Positions 6,522 through 6,772 of a stretch of DNA of 6,772 nt are shown here, piece after piece. The stretch covers positions 1 through 6,772 of the forward strand of contig DASTRU010000150.1 of the NCBI GenBank assembly GCA_035761045.1, read 5' to 3'. The notes beneath the pieces were generated by a model. It did no database searches, was not told the origin of the DNA, and was given only the letters and a program-made list of their open reading frames with translations. The position numbers were made by a program, and so were the translations under genes. The stretch's first letter is position 1. The number at the start of each line of letters is the position of its first letter. Origin of the DNA: DASTRU01 sp035761045. Its GTDB lineage: Bacteria > Pseudomonadota > Gammaproteobacteria > Burkholderiales > Burkholderiaceae_E.

Positions 6522-6772
6522 TCCAAGGCCGCCTTATGCAAGGCGAGCAAACGCTTGACGCCTTCGGTCACATGCAAGCATGACAACGTAGCGCCGCTGA
6601 TGTTGTGGATGTCGTCGTCAAGCTTGAGTGCCGCGTCCACGCGTTTGCCTTTGAATTGCGCGCGCCAACGCGGGTTGCGAATTTCGTCGCCATACGTCTC
6701 GCGGTACGTCATGACTTCGAGATTACGAAAGGCCCCGTTCGCATCGATGCCGGCCGCGTAGGTGATGAACTC
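6518..6772 (-). CDS. FMN-binding domain protein, C-terminal part (cut by window edge)
   Basis: The reading frame is open to the window edge, so only the last 84 residues are seen; the start lies beyond 6772. An internal Met at 6712 is not the start, since the 20 codons before it continue the domain (FITYAAGIDANG and so on). The fragment matches the FMN_bind domain also found in NqrC, RnfG and stand-alone flavoproteins: a GIDANGAF strand pair, the YRETYGDEIRNPRWRAQF segment, and the flavinylation motif SGATLS at 6581-6598, whose Thr codon is 6587-6589. That Thr is the expected acceptor of covalent FMN. In this family the protein is usually exported or membrane-anchored, which cannot be checked here. 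Its stop overlaps the apbE start (ATGA), so both are probably co-translated, and modifier and substrate are made together. Confidence 0.88.
   Translation of the reverse strand, partial: EFITYAAGIDANGAFRNLEVMTYRETYGDEIRNPRWRAQFKGKRVDAALKLDDDIHNISGATLSCLHVTEGVKRLLALHKAALE

Overview
The window looks like chromosomal DNA from a betaproteobacterium. The basis is the ParE and ParC wording, for example the 'AERAYLDYAISVVKGRALPD' opening of ParC and 'LPARLPFVLLNGASGIAVGL', which I recall as typical of that class. No search was run, so the class is an inference and the genus is unknown. Composition and codon style look uniform across the window, with no sign of recent transfer.

Left part (1-5195, + strand): parE and parC, the two subunits of DNA topoisomerase IV, lie in the same direction. 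Between them is a small single-gene insert coding for an unusual regulator: a SpoVT/AbrB-type DNA-binding domain followed by a CheY-like receiver domain. The receiver resembles the C-terminal receiver of hybrid CheA kinases of the ChpA/PilL type. A perfect 9-bp hairpin follows the regulator gene. It carries in its loop the most upstream in-frame ATG of parC, so parC more probably starts at 2898. A perfect DnaA-box 9-mer, as one arm of a short palindrome, precedes parE. ParE and ParC form the A2B2 type II topoisomerase that separates replicated chromosomes. Nothing visible ties the regulator to that enzyme except position.

Right part (5192-6772, - strand): a compact operon read from right to left and convergent with parC. 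It encodes the C-terminal part of an FMN-binding-domain protein (cut by the window edge), an ApbE-type FAD:protein FMN transferase, and a four-helix, histidine-bearing membrane protein of cytochrome b561/DUF4405 type. The genes overlap (ATGA at the first junction, 23 nt at the second). The natural reading is a flavinylation module: ApbE attaches FMN to the Thr of the SGAT motif in the FMN-binding protein, and the membrane protein probably passes electrons between the quinone pool and the flavoprotein.

Most unusual items: the AbrB-receiver fusion between parE and parC, the hairpin over the apparent parC start, the DnaA-box palindrome before parE, and an ApbE with no visible export signal and departures at two normally conserved positions. 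I saw no RNA genes, insertion sequences or CRISPR arrays.
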